A stretch of 18,835 nt of DNA from assembly GCA_964463355.1 (NCBI GenBank), contig CAYXBP010000028.1, positions 1 through 18,835 on the forward strand, written 5' to 3'. This document shows positions 1-7,824 of this stretch, one piece after another. The notes under the pieces were generated by a model. It ran no database searches. It was not told where the DNA came from and saw nothing but the letters and a program-made list of their open reading frames with translations. The translations under genes were made by a program, and so were the position numbers. The first letter of the stretch is position 1. Each line of letters opens with the position of its first letter. The stretch comes from Firm-04 sp964463355 (GTDB taxonomy: Bacteria > Bacillota > Clostridia > Oscillospirales > Ruminococcaceae).

Positions 1-55
1 TCACGACTATCTTCTTAAAGTCTTTGCTGCTCCTGTTTCGTAAGCGATTGCCGTG
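1..55 (+). mobile_element. Probable end of a repeated (IS-like) element, left edge
   Basis: Bases 36-55 (TTTCGTAAGCGATTGCCGTG) are the exact reverse complement of 18781-18800. In both cases the repeat stops 55 bases from the window edge, leaving 35 unlike bases outside it. This is what is expected if the sequence was assembled up to two copies of an insertion sequence whose 20-bp terminal inverted repeats face the window, with a 55-base assembly overlap. The plus frame from base 2 is open to a TAA at 41-43 (HDYLLKVFAAPVS), which could be the last residues of a transposase whose stop lies inside the terminal repeat. That reading is weak because only 13 codons are visible. I do not recognise the family. 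Confidence 0.45.
36..55 (+). repeat. 20-bp inverted repeat, left copy
   Basis: It is a perfect inverted match to 18781-18800, and the match ends on both sides (bases 35 and 56 differ from their counterparts). A 20-bp match at this distance is very unlikely by chance in an 18.8-kb sequence. It lies 18 bases upstream of the -35 box of the whiA promoter. Confidence 0.9.
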
Positions 56-73
56 AGCAAACCCTGCCGCTTA

Positions 74-103
74 TTGACAATTCCCCTGCAAATGTGGTAC
101 AAT
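74..103 (+). promoter_or_regulatory. Sigma-A promoter of whiA
   Basis: A perfect -35 TTGACA (74-79) and a near-perfect -10 TACAAT (98-103) are separated by 18 bases. The start codon at 134 follows about 24 bases after the expected transcription start. In many Firmicutes whiA is read from an operon with rapZ and yvcK; here a strong promoter directly precedes it. Confidence 0.85.
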
Positions 104-133
104 ATCGCTATACTTATCAGAGGAAGTGTTCTT

Positions 134-1051
134 ATGGCATCCTTTTCCAATTCCGCAAAAACCGAAATCTGTTCTGCTGTACACGGCAAGGAGGCACGTT
201 TTGCTTTCCTATATGGTATGCTCCTTTCCGCCCGCCGTCTGAGCCATAAACGCATCACCCTACAAACCGAATGTGAGTCACTTGCAGCATTGCTTTCATC
301 TCTACTTGCAGAGTTTTGTGGTGATATTGTATTTGATACCGAATACCGCACAGGCAGCCACAGACAGCCATTATGGTGCTTTTCTTTACAAGAGGAACAG
401 ACTGTACAAGCCTTGCTGAAAACCTTTGCTATAGATCCTGAACACCGAGTGCCAAATCATCCGCAGCTGACACAGGATTCCATTCCGATGCTACTGAGCG
501 GTATCTTTGTGATGAACGGCAGTGTAACAGATCCCACACGTGAGTATCACTTCGAAATTGCTCTGCCAGACTCCATGCTCGCACAGCAAATATCCAACGA
601 TTTTGCATCGTATTCCATTCATATGAAAATGACAAAGCGCAAAAACGAAACCATTCTGTATCTCAAGGATAATGAAAGTATCTGTGATGTGCTGACTTTG
701 CTTGGTGCTACAGCTTCCACGCTGGATTTGATTGGTACACAGGTACTGAAAAATGTGCGTGGGCAAACCAATCGCCGTACCAATTGCGATATGGCAAATA
801 TTGATAAAACCGTTCGCGCCTGCGAACAGCAGCTTGCAGTGATCGCAATGATTGAAGAGAAAATGGGACTTGAAAATTTACCTCCTAATTTGCAAGAAAT
901 GGCACGGCTTCGTGTAGAGTATCCAGATGCTTGTCTTCGCGAATTGGGCGAACTAGCCAATCCCCCTGTATCCCGTTCAGGCATCAATCATCGTCTGCAA
1001 AAGCTATCGGAGATCGCACAAAAGCTATCTGCTAGCGATGAAAAGGAGTGA
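134..1051 (+). CDS. whiA: WhiA, DNA-binding sporulation/cell-division regulator
   Basis: The 305-residue protein has the two-part layout of the WhiA family: an N-terminal degenerate LAGLIDADG homing-endonuclease fold and a C-terminal helix-turn-helix. The C-terminus carries the family hallmark, seen here as LRVEYPDACLRELGELANPP followed by VSRSGINHRL. WhiA binds DNA; it controls sporulation septation in Streptomyces and affects division and chromosome segregation in Bacillus. The start at 134 is chosen because AGAGGAAG lies just upstream and the family begins with a short MxxFS-like N-terminus; an earlier in-frame ATG at 53 overlaps the promoter and is rejected. The stop (1049-1051) directly follows the AAGGAG that serves the next gene, so the two are translationally close. 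Identity is certain; role in this organism is inferred from the family. Confidence 0.96.
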   Translation: MASFSNSAKTEICSAVHGKEARFAFLYGMLLSARRLSHKRITLQTECESLAALLSSLLAEFCGDIVFDTEYRTGSHRQPLWCFSLQEEQTVQALLKTFAIDPEHRVPNHPQLTQDSIPMLLSGIFVMNGSVTDPTREYHFEIALPDSMLAQQISNDFASYSIHMKMTKRKNETILYLKDNESICDVLTLLGATASTLDLIGTQVLKNVRGQTNRRTNCDMANIDKTVRACEQQLAVIAMIEEKMGLENLPPNLQEMARLRVEYPDACLRELGELANPPVSRSGINHRLQKLSEIAQKLSASDEKE

Positions 1052-1054
1052 ATT

Positions 1055-1690
1055 ATGAAAAAAGCCATTTTATTTGATTTGGACGGCACTTTATGGGATT
1101 CTTCTCCACAGGTGCTTGCGGCGTGGAATCAATGTATTCGAGAGGAACTGCACCGAAAGGAACAATTCACACTTGCACAAATGCACAGCTATATGGGCAA
1201 AACCATCGAAGAAATTGCCGCGTTCATGTTTCCCAATGTACACGAAACGATACGCCGCTCGTATCTTGACCGTTGTACCAAAGCAGAATATGCCTATCTG
1301 AGGCATCATGCAGCAACACTGTATCCGCAATCGGAACAAGTTATTCGTGCGCTTGCAGAAAAGTACATATTGGGTATCGTTAGCAATTGTCTGGAAGGTT
1401 ATATCCCTTGCTATATTGCGCAATGTAGCTTTGCAGAATGTTTTTCTGATTTTGAATGTGCTGGGCATACAGGCAAATCAAAGGGAGAAAATATCCGATT
1501 GGTAATGGAACGCAATCAGATTACCGATTGCGTTTATGTGGGCGATACGCAAGGCGACGCCGATTCTGCCGCATTTGCTGGCGTAAAGTTTATTCATGCA
1601 TCATATGGGTTTGGTACTGTGAATGCCTGCGATGCTGTGCTTTCATCCATCACGGAATTGCCGAATATTGCTGATAAAATTTTAAAATAA
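1055..1690 (+). CDS. HAD-superfamily phosphatase, phosphoglycolate phosphatase-like
   Basis: The 211-residue protein carries all four HAD motifs: motif I DLDGT with nucleophile Asp8 and acid/base Asp10, motif II Ser110 in GIVSNC, a motif III lysine in GKSKGEN (Lys141/143), and motif IV GDTQGDAD (Asp164, Asp168). The helical cap between motifs I and II is of the Gph/YjjG type. It should be a cytosolic, magnesium-dependent phosphomonoesterase of small metabolites such as 2-phosphoglycolate or nucleotides; the substrate cannot be read from sequence. It starts three bases after the whiA stop with AAGGAG (1043-1048) inside the end of whiA, so it is in the same operon. Neighbouring nucleotide-metabolism genes make a nucleotide-related house-cleaning role possible but unproven. 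Confidence 0.88.
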   Translation: MKKAILFDLDGTLWDSSPQVLAAWNQCIREELHRKEQFTLAQMHSYMGKTIEEIAAFMFPNVHETIRRSYLDRCTKAEYAYLRHHAATLYPQSEQVIRALAEKYILGIVSNCLEGYIPCYIAQCSFAECFSDFECAGHTGKSKGENIRLVMERNQITDCVYVGDTQGDADSAAFAGVKFIHASYGFGTVNACDAVLSSITELPNIADKILK

Positions 1691-1737
1691 TTATAGCAGC
1701 GTCTTTTATGGGAACATCAGATAAGGAGGTGCCGTTT

Positions 1738-4700
1738 ATGGATGCATTTGTTCATTTGCATGTACACACTGAGTATTCTCTGCTAGACGGCGCTTGCCGT
1801 ATCAAAGATCTCATCGCGGCGGTCAAAGCCCAAGGGCAGACCGCTGTTGCCATTACCGATCATGGCGTATTATATGGCGCGGTACAATTCTTTCAGGCGG
1901 CGAAAGCAGAGGGCATCCAACCGATCATCGGCTGCGAAATCTATGTTGCACCGCGCTCACGCTTTCAGAAAGAGGGCACTGCGGACAGTCACCCATATCA
2001 CTTTACTTTACTTTGCAAAAACGAAACTGGCTACCGCAATTTAATACAGCTTGTATCCAAATCGCATCTGGAAGGCTTCTACCGTAAGCCTCGAGCCGAT
2101 CGTGAACTGTTGCAGCTGCATCACGAAGGATTGATTGCACTTTCTGGCTGTATGACGGGCGAAGTGGCGCGTCTGCTGCTGGCAGACAATTATGCCGCTG
2201 CAAAGGCGGCTGCCATACGTGATGACGCTCTTTTTGGAAGAGGCAACTATTATCTGGAAATGCACAATCACAATCTTCCAGAGGAAGCAACGGTGCGTGC
2301 AGGATTAAAACGCATTGCAGCAGAAACGGGAATTCCGCTCGTAGCCGCCAATGATGTGCATTATCTGCGCCGTGATGATGCCGTTGTTCAGCGCACTTTG
2401 GTCTGCATCCAAACGGCTACAACACTGTCAGCACCCGCTTCTATGATCTTACCAAATGACACCTTTTATTTGCGTTCCCCTGCCGAAATGTACACTTTGT
2501 TTGCGGATTGCCCTGAAGCACTTACTAATACACTGACCATCGCAGAAATGTGCAGTTTTTCATTTACGTTCGGTATCATTCAGATGCCTGCGTTCCATAC
2601 CGAAGGCGTTACAGATAACGCTGCATATCTACGAGAGATTGCTTATGACGGCTTGGAGCATCTTTACGGCTCCAATCCTGATTCGTCTGTAAAACAGCGT
2701 ATGCAATATGAATTGCAGACCATTGAGCATATGGGCTATGTAGACTATTTTCTTATCGTACGTGACTTCATCCAGTTTGCAAAAAGTCATGATATTCCTG
2801 TTGGCCCGGGCAGAGGTTCTGGCGCAGGCAGTTTGTGCGCCTATTGTGTAGGCATCACAAATATCGACCCTATCAAAAACGGCTTGCTTTTTGAGCGTTT
2901 TCTTAATCCCGAACGCGTAAGTATGCCCGACTTTGATGTCGATTTCTGCATCGTCGGAAGGCAAAAGGTCATCGACTATGTAGTCAAACGATATGGTGCT
3001 GACTGTGTAACACAAATCATTGCATTTGATACCATGAAAGCTCGCAGCGCAATTCGTGATACGGGACGCGCGATGGATATGCCATTTGCCCTTTGTGACC
3101 GTGTAGCAAAATGCATTCCACAAGATTTGAATATGACCCTACGGCGCGCACTGAACGAATCAGAAGAATTGCAGTCCATTTACCGCAATGATGCAAGCGT
3201 GCATCAGCTTATTGATCGCGCTATGGCATTGGAGGGTATGCCACGACATACTACCACCCATGCAGCAGGTGTTGTAATATCTGCCTTGCCCGTTGCAGAG
3301 CAAGTTCCTCTGCAACAAAATGAAGGTGTTACCGTGACCCAGTACACCATGGTAGATCTGGAACAGCTCGGCCTATTAAAAATGGATTTTCTTGGGCTGC
3401 GCAACCTGACAGTCATTCGTGAAACTGAACGTACCATACAGAAAAACAATCCGCAGTTTGCTATGGCCGATATTCCAGAAGATGATGCAGCAGTTTTCCA
3501 TATGCTTTCCAATGCTGACAGCATCGGTGTCTTTCAGATGGAATCTGACGGATTGCGCAGGGTGTTGAAACAAATGCGCCCCACTTGCATAGCGGATCTG
3601 ACCACGCTGATCTCACTGTATCGTCCTGGGCCAATGGATTCTATTCCACGCTATCTCCAATGCCGTAATCATCCGGATGCTGTAGTGTATGATCATCCCC
3701 TGCTGAAACCTATTCTGGAGGAAACGTTTGGCTGCATTGTCTATCAGGAACAGGTCATGGAAATATGTCGACGCCTTGCAGGGTATTCCTATGGCAGAGC
3801 GGATCTTGTTCGCCGCGCTATGGCTAAGAAAAAACACGATGTTATGGAAAAAGAACGCTCATCGTTTATTTATGGTGATAAGACTTGTGCAGGTGCGGTC
3901 AAAAACGGTGTGCCAGAATCTACCGCCAATGCCATTTTTGATAAAATGGCTGCTTTTGCAAGCTATGCATTTAACAAATCCCATGCAGCTGCTTATGCAA
4001 GAGTTGCCTATGAAACTGCATATCTCAAATGCCATTATTACCGCGAGTACTTCGCTGCGCTGCTTTCTAGCGTATTAAGCAGTACTGAGACAATGCTGCA
4101 ATATATTGATGACTGTGAATTGCATCATGTGCAGATATTGCCACCGCATATCAACCGCAGTCAAAGCGGTTTTACTGCCGAAGCAGATGGTATTCGCTTT
4201 GGTTTGCTTGCAATTAAGGGTCTGGGAACCAATACAATTGATTCCTTACTGCGGCAACGAAAGATGGACGGCAATTACCGCGATTTTGCAGATTTTTGTC
4301 GCCGCAATGCGGGACAGGAACTGAACAAACGCAGCGTGGAAGGGCTGATTCGCAGCGGTGCATTTGATGGCATGGGGAAAAACCGTCGCCAAATGTTAGA
4401 ATGCTCTGATCGTATGCTCGACGCATTGCTTGCTGAAAGCCGTCGTGGCATATCGGGGCAGCTTTCACTGTTCGGCGGTGAGGACACTGCGGGCACGCCT
4501 ATGGAAATCACCTTCCCTGATGTGCCGGAATATCCAGATGCACTACTGTTGCAATTGGAAAAAGAATCCATCGGACTATATCTGTCAGGGCACCCTCTGA
4601 AACGGTGGAGCGCCCATCATGACCTGCTGCGTATGCACCAAGCAGGAGAATTGGCTAGCTATCGCAAGGGTACAAACCTCAAACTGCTGATCATGCCTGA

Positions 4701-5181
4701 AGATATCCGTATCCACAATACCAAAAGTGGCGAGGTAATGGCGTTTTTCCGCGCACAGGATCCTTCCGGCAGTTGTGATTGCGTCGTATTTCCGCCACTT
4801 TATGCAGCCTGCCATAGGTTGCTGACACCCGATACTGTGCTGTATGTTGAAGGCAGTGTATCTCTCCGTGATGAAAAACACTCGTTGCTATGTGATGTGA
4901 TTTTAAGCGAACAACAATGGACGGATGCCCTAAGCGAGTATATGCTCTGCTTCAAAATGGATGATGCCGATACAGCGTGTTTGCATGACTTGTTGCACAG
5001 CATTGCGCAAAAGCATATGGGTGATACGCCGTTTTGCATCTGGTTGAAACAAAGCCGCAAATATTTGGCACCAAAACGCAATCAGATGCTGAAAATCACG
5101 CCGCAGCTGCTTGCCGATCTGGAACGAATCGGGCTGCCCCTAAAGCAATGCGCCCTTATCAAACGAAAGGAACTGTCATAA
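1738..5181 (+). CDS. dnaE: DNA polymerase III alpha subunit, DnaE type
   Basis: The 1147-residue protein is a C-family replicative polymerase. The N-terminal PHP domain (about 1-210) keeps its metal-binding type motifs (HLHVH at 6-10, AITDHG, CEIYV, SGCMTGE, LEMHNH, NDVHY). The palm has GPGRGSGAGS (357-366), the acidic cluster MPDFDVDF (396-403) and the third catalytic aspartate in LLKMDFLGL (Asp550). An OB-fold nucleic-acid domain follows towards the C-terminus. Firmicutes normally also have PolC and use DnaE for primer extension and lagging-strand work; PolC is not in this window. The start at 1738 is chosen over the upstream in-frame ATG at 1708 because AAGGAGG (1723-1729) sits eight bases before it and the protein then begins with the usual HLHVHTEYSLLDG. 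The stop overlaps the next gene's ATG by one base. Confidence 0.97.
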   Translation: MDAFVHLHVHTEYSLLDGACRIKDLIAAVKAQGQTAVAITDHGVLYGAVQFFQAAKAEGIQPIIGCEIYVAPRSRFQKEGTADSHPYHFTLLCKNETGYRNLIQLVSKSHLEGFYRKPRADRELLQLHHEGLIALSGCMTGEVARLLLADNYAAAKAAAIRDDALFGRGNYYLEMHNHNLPEEATVRAGLKRIAAETGIPLVAANDVHYLRRDDAVVQRTLVCIQTATTLSAPASMILPNDTFYLRSPAEMYTLFADCPEALTNTLTIAEMCSFSFTFGIIQMPAFHTEGVTDNAAYLREIAYDGLEHLYGSNPDSSVKQRMQYELQTIEHMGYVDYFLIVRDFIQFAKSHDIPVGPGRGSGAGSLCAYCVGITNIDPIKNGLLFERFLNPERVSMPDFDVDFCIVGRQKVIDYVVKRYGADCVTQIIAFDTMKARSAIRDTGRAMDMPFALCDRVAKCIPQDLNMTLRRALNESEELQSIYRNDASVHQLIDRAMALEGMPRHTTTHAAGVVISALPVAEQVPLQQNEGVTVTQYTMVDLEQLGLLKMDFLGLRNLTVIRETERTIQKNNPQFAMADIPEDDAAVFHMLSNADSIGVFQMESDGLRRVLKQMRPTCIADLTTLISLYRPGPMDSIPRYLQCRNHPDAVVYDHPLLKPILEETFGCIVYQEQVMEICRRLAGYSYGRADLVRRAMAKKKHDVMEKERSSFIYGDKTCAGAVKNGVPESTANAIFDKMAAFASYAFNKSHAAAYARVAYETAYLKCHYYREYFAALLSSVLSSTETMLQYIDDCELHHVQILPPHINRSQSGFTAEADGIRFGLLAIKGLGTNTIDSLLRQRKMDGNYRDFADFCRRNAGQELNKRSVEGLIRSGAFDGMGKNRRQMLECSDRMLDALLAESRRGISGQLSLFGGEDTAGTPMEITFPDVPEYPDALLLQLEKESIGLYLSGHPLKRWSAHHDLLRMHQAGELASYRKGTNLKLLIMPEDIRIHNTKSGEVMAFFRAQDPSGSCDCVVFPPLYAACHRLLTPDTVLYVEGSVSLRDEKHSLLCDVILSEQQWTDALSEYMLCFKMDDADTACLHDLLHSIAQKHMGDTPFCIWLKQSRKYLAPKRNQMLKITPQLLADLERIGLPLKQCALIKRKELS

Positions 5182-6413
5182 TGCCCTACTACGAAAGCAT
5201 ATCTCCTGCATTAGAGCAAGAAATTCAGGCAAACCGCAAAATCGGATGGGTATCCCCCTACGCCTGCCCAAATGCTGCCGCATTGCGACGCAGCCAACGG
5301 CCCAATGATATGCCTACTATGCTGCGCCCACCTTTTTCTAAAGATGCTGACAAGATCTTAAACAGTGCATTTTATAATCGTTATGCTGATAAAACGCAGG
5401 TATTCTCATTTTATCGCAATGATGATATTTCACGCAGGGCACTACACGTACAATTGGTTTCACGCATCGCTCGTAATATCGGCGATGTGCTTGGACTGAA
5501 CACAGATCTCATTGAAGCCATCGCCATTGGTCATGATATGGGGCATACGCCATTTGGTCACGCTGGTGAACTTGCGCTGAACAAGCTGTATCAAGAATAT
5601 ACAGGCAAACGCTTTTTGCATAATCTCCATGGGGTGCGTGTGCTGGATACGATGGTACCTTATAATATCTCGCTGCAAACGCTGGATGGCATTCTTTGCC
5701 ACAACGGAGAGTTGCCGCAGGCGGAGTATTACCCTGCCCCAATGCTTGATTTTGCTGCGTTTGATGCCCGTATCGCTGATTGCTACAAACAAGAGGTTGC
5801 ACTGATTCCATGCACGCTGGAAGGCTGCCTGGTACGACTGTGTGATATGATCGCATACATTGGTAAAGATCGCCAAGACGCGATAAAAGCGAAATTGGTA
5901 CCCTCTGAAGATGTTTTTTCTCCTACGCTCATCGGTAAGACCAACGCCGAGGTCATCAATAATCTGGAAGTTAATCTGATTGAAAACAGCTATGGCAAAC
6001 CGTTCCTGCAACTGGATCAAGCACATTTTCAGGCGATGAAGCAGTGCAAGGATGAAAACTATCGCAAATTATATTACAATGAAAATGTTCAGGGACAGAT
6101 CCAACGAGAAATGGTGCCGATGATGGAAAAGCTATATGAAAAGATCCGTAAAGATGCCATAGCCCATGATCGCAATAGTGCATTATATCAGCATCATATT
6201 GCACTGATTGAAGAAAAACAGCAATGGTATCCTACTGGCACTCCTTACGATGCATCCGATCCAGATGACCTTACTACGGATTTTATCGCCGCAATGACTG
6301 ATGACTACTTTGTGGATTACTTTCGGATGTGTTTTCCAAAAAGTAAGCATCGTATCTCCTACATTGACTATTTTAATGGGACAGGGCTACAGTATTCATC
6401 CATTTCAGTCTGA
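5181..6413 (+). CDS. HD-domain dNTP triphosphohydrolase-like protein (dGTPase family)
   Basis: The 410-residue protein has the HD-type phosphohydrolase signature: His89, the His118-Asp119 pair in AIGHDMGHTPFGHAGE, and Asp222 in VRLCDMIAYIGKD. The order and spacing are those of the deoxyguanosinetriphosphate triphosphohydrolase-like family (COG0232), whose members cleave dNTPs to nucleoside and triphosphate and help balance dNTP pools. The C-terminal third is less conserved. The start at 5181 overlaps the dnaE stop as TAATG, and GAAAGGAA just upstream serves as ribosome binding site; the longer reading frame back to 5034 lies inside dnaE and is rejected. Overlap with dnaE indicates coupled translation of a polymerase and a dNTP-level enzyme. 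Substrate range is not predictable. Confidence 0.9.
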   Translation: MPYYESISPALEQEIQANRKIGWVSPYACPNAAALRRSQRPNDMPTMLRPPFSKDADKILNSAFYNRYADKTQVFSFYRNDDISRRALHVQLVSRIARNIGDVLGLNTDLIEAIAIGHDMGHTPFGHAGELALNKLYQEYTGKRFLHNLHGVRVLDTMVPYNISLQTLDGILCHNGELPQAEYYPAPMLDFAAFDARIADCYKQEVALIPCTLEGCLVRLCDMIAYIGKDRQDAIKAKLVPSEDVFSPTLIGKTNAEVINNLEVNLIENSYGKPFLQLDQAHFQAMKQCKDENYRKLYYNENVQGQIQREMVPMMEKLYEKIRKDAIAHDRNSALYQHHIALIEEKQQWYPTGTPYDASDPDDLTTDFIAAMTDDYFVDYFRMCFPKSKHRISYIDYFNGTGLQYSSISV

Positions 6414-6431
6414 TTCTGATACAGAAAGGTA

Positions 6432-6460
6432 TTGCTTTTTTTGACAGAATCTTGTATAAT
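6432..6460 (+). promoter_or_regulatory. Promoter of pyrE
   Basis: A -35 TTGCTT (6432-6437) and a perfect -10 TATAAT (6455-6460) are 17 bases apart. A TTGACA at 6441-6446 is closer to consensus but lies only eight bases from the TATAAT and has no good -10 at 16-18 bases, so it is probably not the -35. The stretch between the preceding stop and this promoter holds no strong terminator, so read-through from the dnaE operon is possible. Confidence 0.7.
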
Positions 6461-6495
6461 AGGGTTATTGACATCCCATTAAAGGAGTACTACAC

Positions 6496-6588
6496 ATGGG
6501 CTGCAAGTTGACGCACCGCCAAGCAATCACATCAGCTTTGTGTAGCATTGCCTTAAGATGTCGTAATATCGGAAAGGCGGAATGTAAC
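6496..6588 (+). other. Leader segment of pyrE with a strong upstream in-frame start
   Basis: An ATG at 6496 is preceded by AAAGGAG (6481-6487) at an ideal distance of eight bases. Its frame runs without a stop for 31 codons straight into pyrE. The 31 residues (rich in Cys, Arg, Ala) do not resemble any PyrE N-terminus. Base segment CCGCC (6516-6520) is complementary to GGCGG (6576-6580), the ribosome binding region of the conserved pyrE start. The segment may be an N-terminal extension or a translated regulatory leader; the sequence does not decide. Confidence 0.45.
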
Positions 6589-7242
6589 ATGACTTACAAA
6601 GAGGATTTTATTCGTTTTATGGTAGAGTGCGGCGTGCTGACTTTTGGCGAGTTTACACTCAAAAGTGGTAGAAAAGCCCCCTACTTCATCAATGCTGGTA
6701 ATTATAAGACTGGCAAGCAGCTTTGCCGTCTGGGCGAATACTACGCAGCTTGCATGAAGGAAAATGGCATGGAAGCTGAAGTGTTGTTCGGCCCTGCGTA
6801 TAAGGGTATTTCTCTTGCTGCGTCAGCAGCCGTTGCCCTTTGGAAGGAACACGGCATCGAAGTGGGATTCTGCTATGACCGCAAAGAGGTCAAAGATCAC
6901 GGCGAAGGTGGTATGCTGGTAGGCAGCGCATTGCACGATGGCACAAAGGTCGTGATTATTGAAGATGTAATGACCTCAGGTAAGGCTCTGCGCGAAGTGT
7001 ATCCCAAGCTTAAAGCCATGGCAGATGTAGATATTACTGGCATGGTGATTACGGTCGACCGTCAGGAACGCGGACTTAACACAGAAAAATCTGCTGTACA
7101 AGAGGTCAAAGAGGAGTTCGGCGTGGATGTCAAGGCAATTGTCACTGTCAGCGATATCATTGCAGCGATTGAAAACGGCGTGATCGAAGGCAAAGAGTAT
7201 CTACCCCAGATGCGCGCTTACCGCGAACAATATGGCGTTTGA
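6589..7242 (+). CDS. pyrE: Orotate phosphoribosyltransferase
   Basis: The enzyme joins orotate to PRPP to give orotidine 5'-phosphate in pyrimidine synthesis. The 217-residue protein starting at Met6589 matches the usual length. It has FTLKSGRKAPYFINAGNY near the N-terminus, the flexible catalytic loop RKEVKDHGEGG (98-108) and the PRPP-binding motif VVIIEDVMTSGKA (121-133). The start is chosen because family members begin at MxYKExFIRFM; AAAGGCGG (6573-6580) lies upstream at workable spacing. A stronger site favours the in-frame ATG at 6496, which would give 248 residues. The other pyr genes are absent, so this is an isolated pyrE. A bidirectional terminator follows. Confidence 0.95.
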   Translation: MTYKEDFIRFMVECGVLTFGEFTLKSGRKAPYFINAGNYKTGKQLCRLGEYYAACMKENGMEAEVLFGPAYKGISLAASAAVALWKEHGIEVGFCYDRKEVKDHGEGGMLVGSALHDGTKVVIIEDVMTSGKALREVYPKLKAMADVDITGMVITVDRQERGLNTEKSAVQEVKEEFGVDVKAIVTVSDIIAAIENGVIEGKEYLPQMRAYREQYGV

Positions 7243-7282
7243 TTTGCTCATATGAAGGCAATGTACCATTTGCCACAATAAC

Positions 7283-7326
7283 AAAACCTCCTATGGTAGA
7301 CAGAAGCCATAGGAGGTATTCTTTTC
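7283..7326. terminator. Bidirectional terminator between pyrE and the minus-strand pair
   Basis: An 11-bp perfect stem, ACCTCCTATGG (7286-7296) with CCATAGGAGGT (7307-7317), encloses a 10-base loop. ATTCTTTT follows on the plus strand, and the complement of ACAAAA (7281-7286) supplies a U-run on the minus strand. It lies between convergent genes, as expected. Confidence 0.85.
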
Positions 7327-7368
7327 GTGTACATTTTTTCAGATTCCGCCCATTGCCGTCTGCGCTTC

Positions 7369-7824
7369 TTACTCCAAAAAAAGCAAAAGCACCGCAAAAA
7401 ATATCCCAGACATGGCAACAGTCGCGAATAATCCCAACACAATAATGAGAACACTATGCATATCATAGGCGATATTGTGATACTTCCCCTTACGGATCAG
7501 TAAAGTATGTGAGCGGTCATGATACAGACGCTCCTGCATGATGGACTCTGCTGGAAACAGATTGACATACTCGACACCTTCCACTTGATAAACTGCCTGC
7601 GCAAACTGGCGATGTTGATTGAATCGCACAAAACTGCCCTTTCTGATGCGAAAACACAACAGACTAATGGCGGTAGCCAAAAAAAACAGCAACATACATA
7701 CAAGCACAATCATCGCAAGAATGAATATCCCAAGCAAAAGCGTTTGCAGCGGCACGCCAAATATCCAAAGCAGCACACCCAAAATCAACAAAACAATCAG
7801 CAACTCCATCGCCGATGCGCTCAC
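7369..7824 (-). CDS. Small integral membrane protein of unknown function
   Basis: I do not recognise this 151-residue protein. It has a very hydrophobic N-terminal half (about residues 6-55, enough for two membrane helices), a charged central part of about 65 residues (RIRKGSFVRF, then a tract rich in His, Tyr and Arg), and a C-terminal hydrophobic helix (about 122-150). The start is taken as GTG at 7824, whose last two bases overlap the TGA of the upstream phosphatase gene; an ATG at 7809 is the alternative and has no visible ribosome binding site. The overlap argues for translational coupling with the phosphatase. The central segment could face the cytosol, but topology is inference. Confidence 0.7.
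   Translation of the reverse strand: MSASAMELLIVLLILGVLLWIFGVPLQTLLLGIFILAMIVLVCMLLFFLATAISLLCFRIRKGSFVRFNQHRQFAQAVYQVEGVEYVNLFPAESIMQERLYHDRSHTLLIRKGKYHNIAYDMHSVLIIVLGLFATVAMSGIFFAVLLLFLE

Noticed and set aside
6441..6446. TTGACA as the -35 box of the pyrE promoter
   Set aside because: It is only eight bases from the TATAAT and has no acceptable -10 16-18 bases downstream; TTGCTT at 6432 has the correct spacing.
7239..7445. A 68-codon plus-strand reading frame after pyrE
   Set aside because: It runs through the terminator hairpin and into the convergent gene, with no ribosome binding site or known domain.
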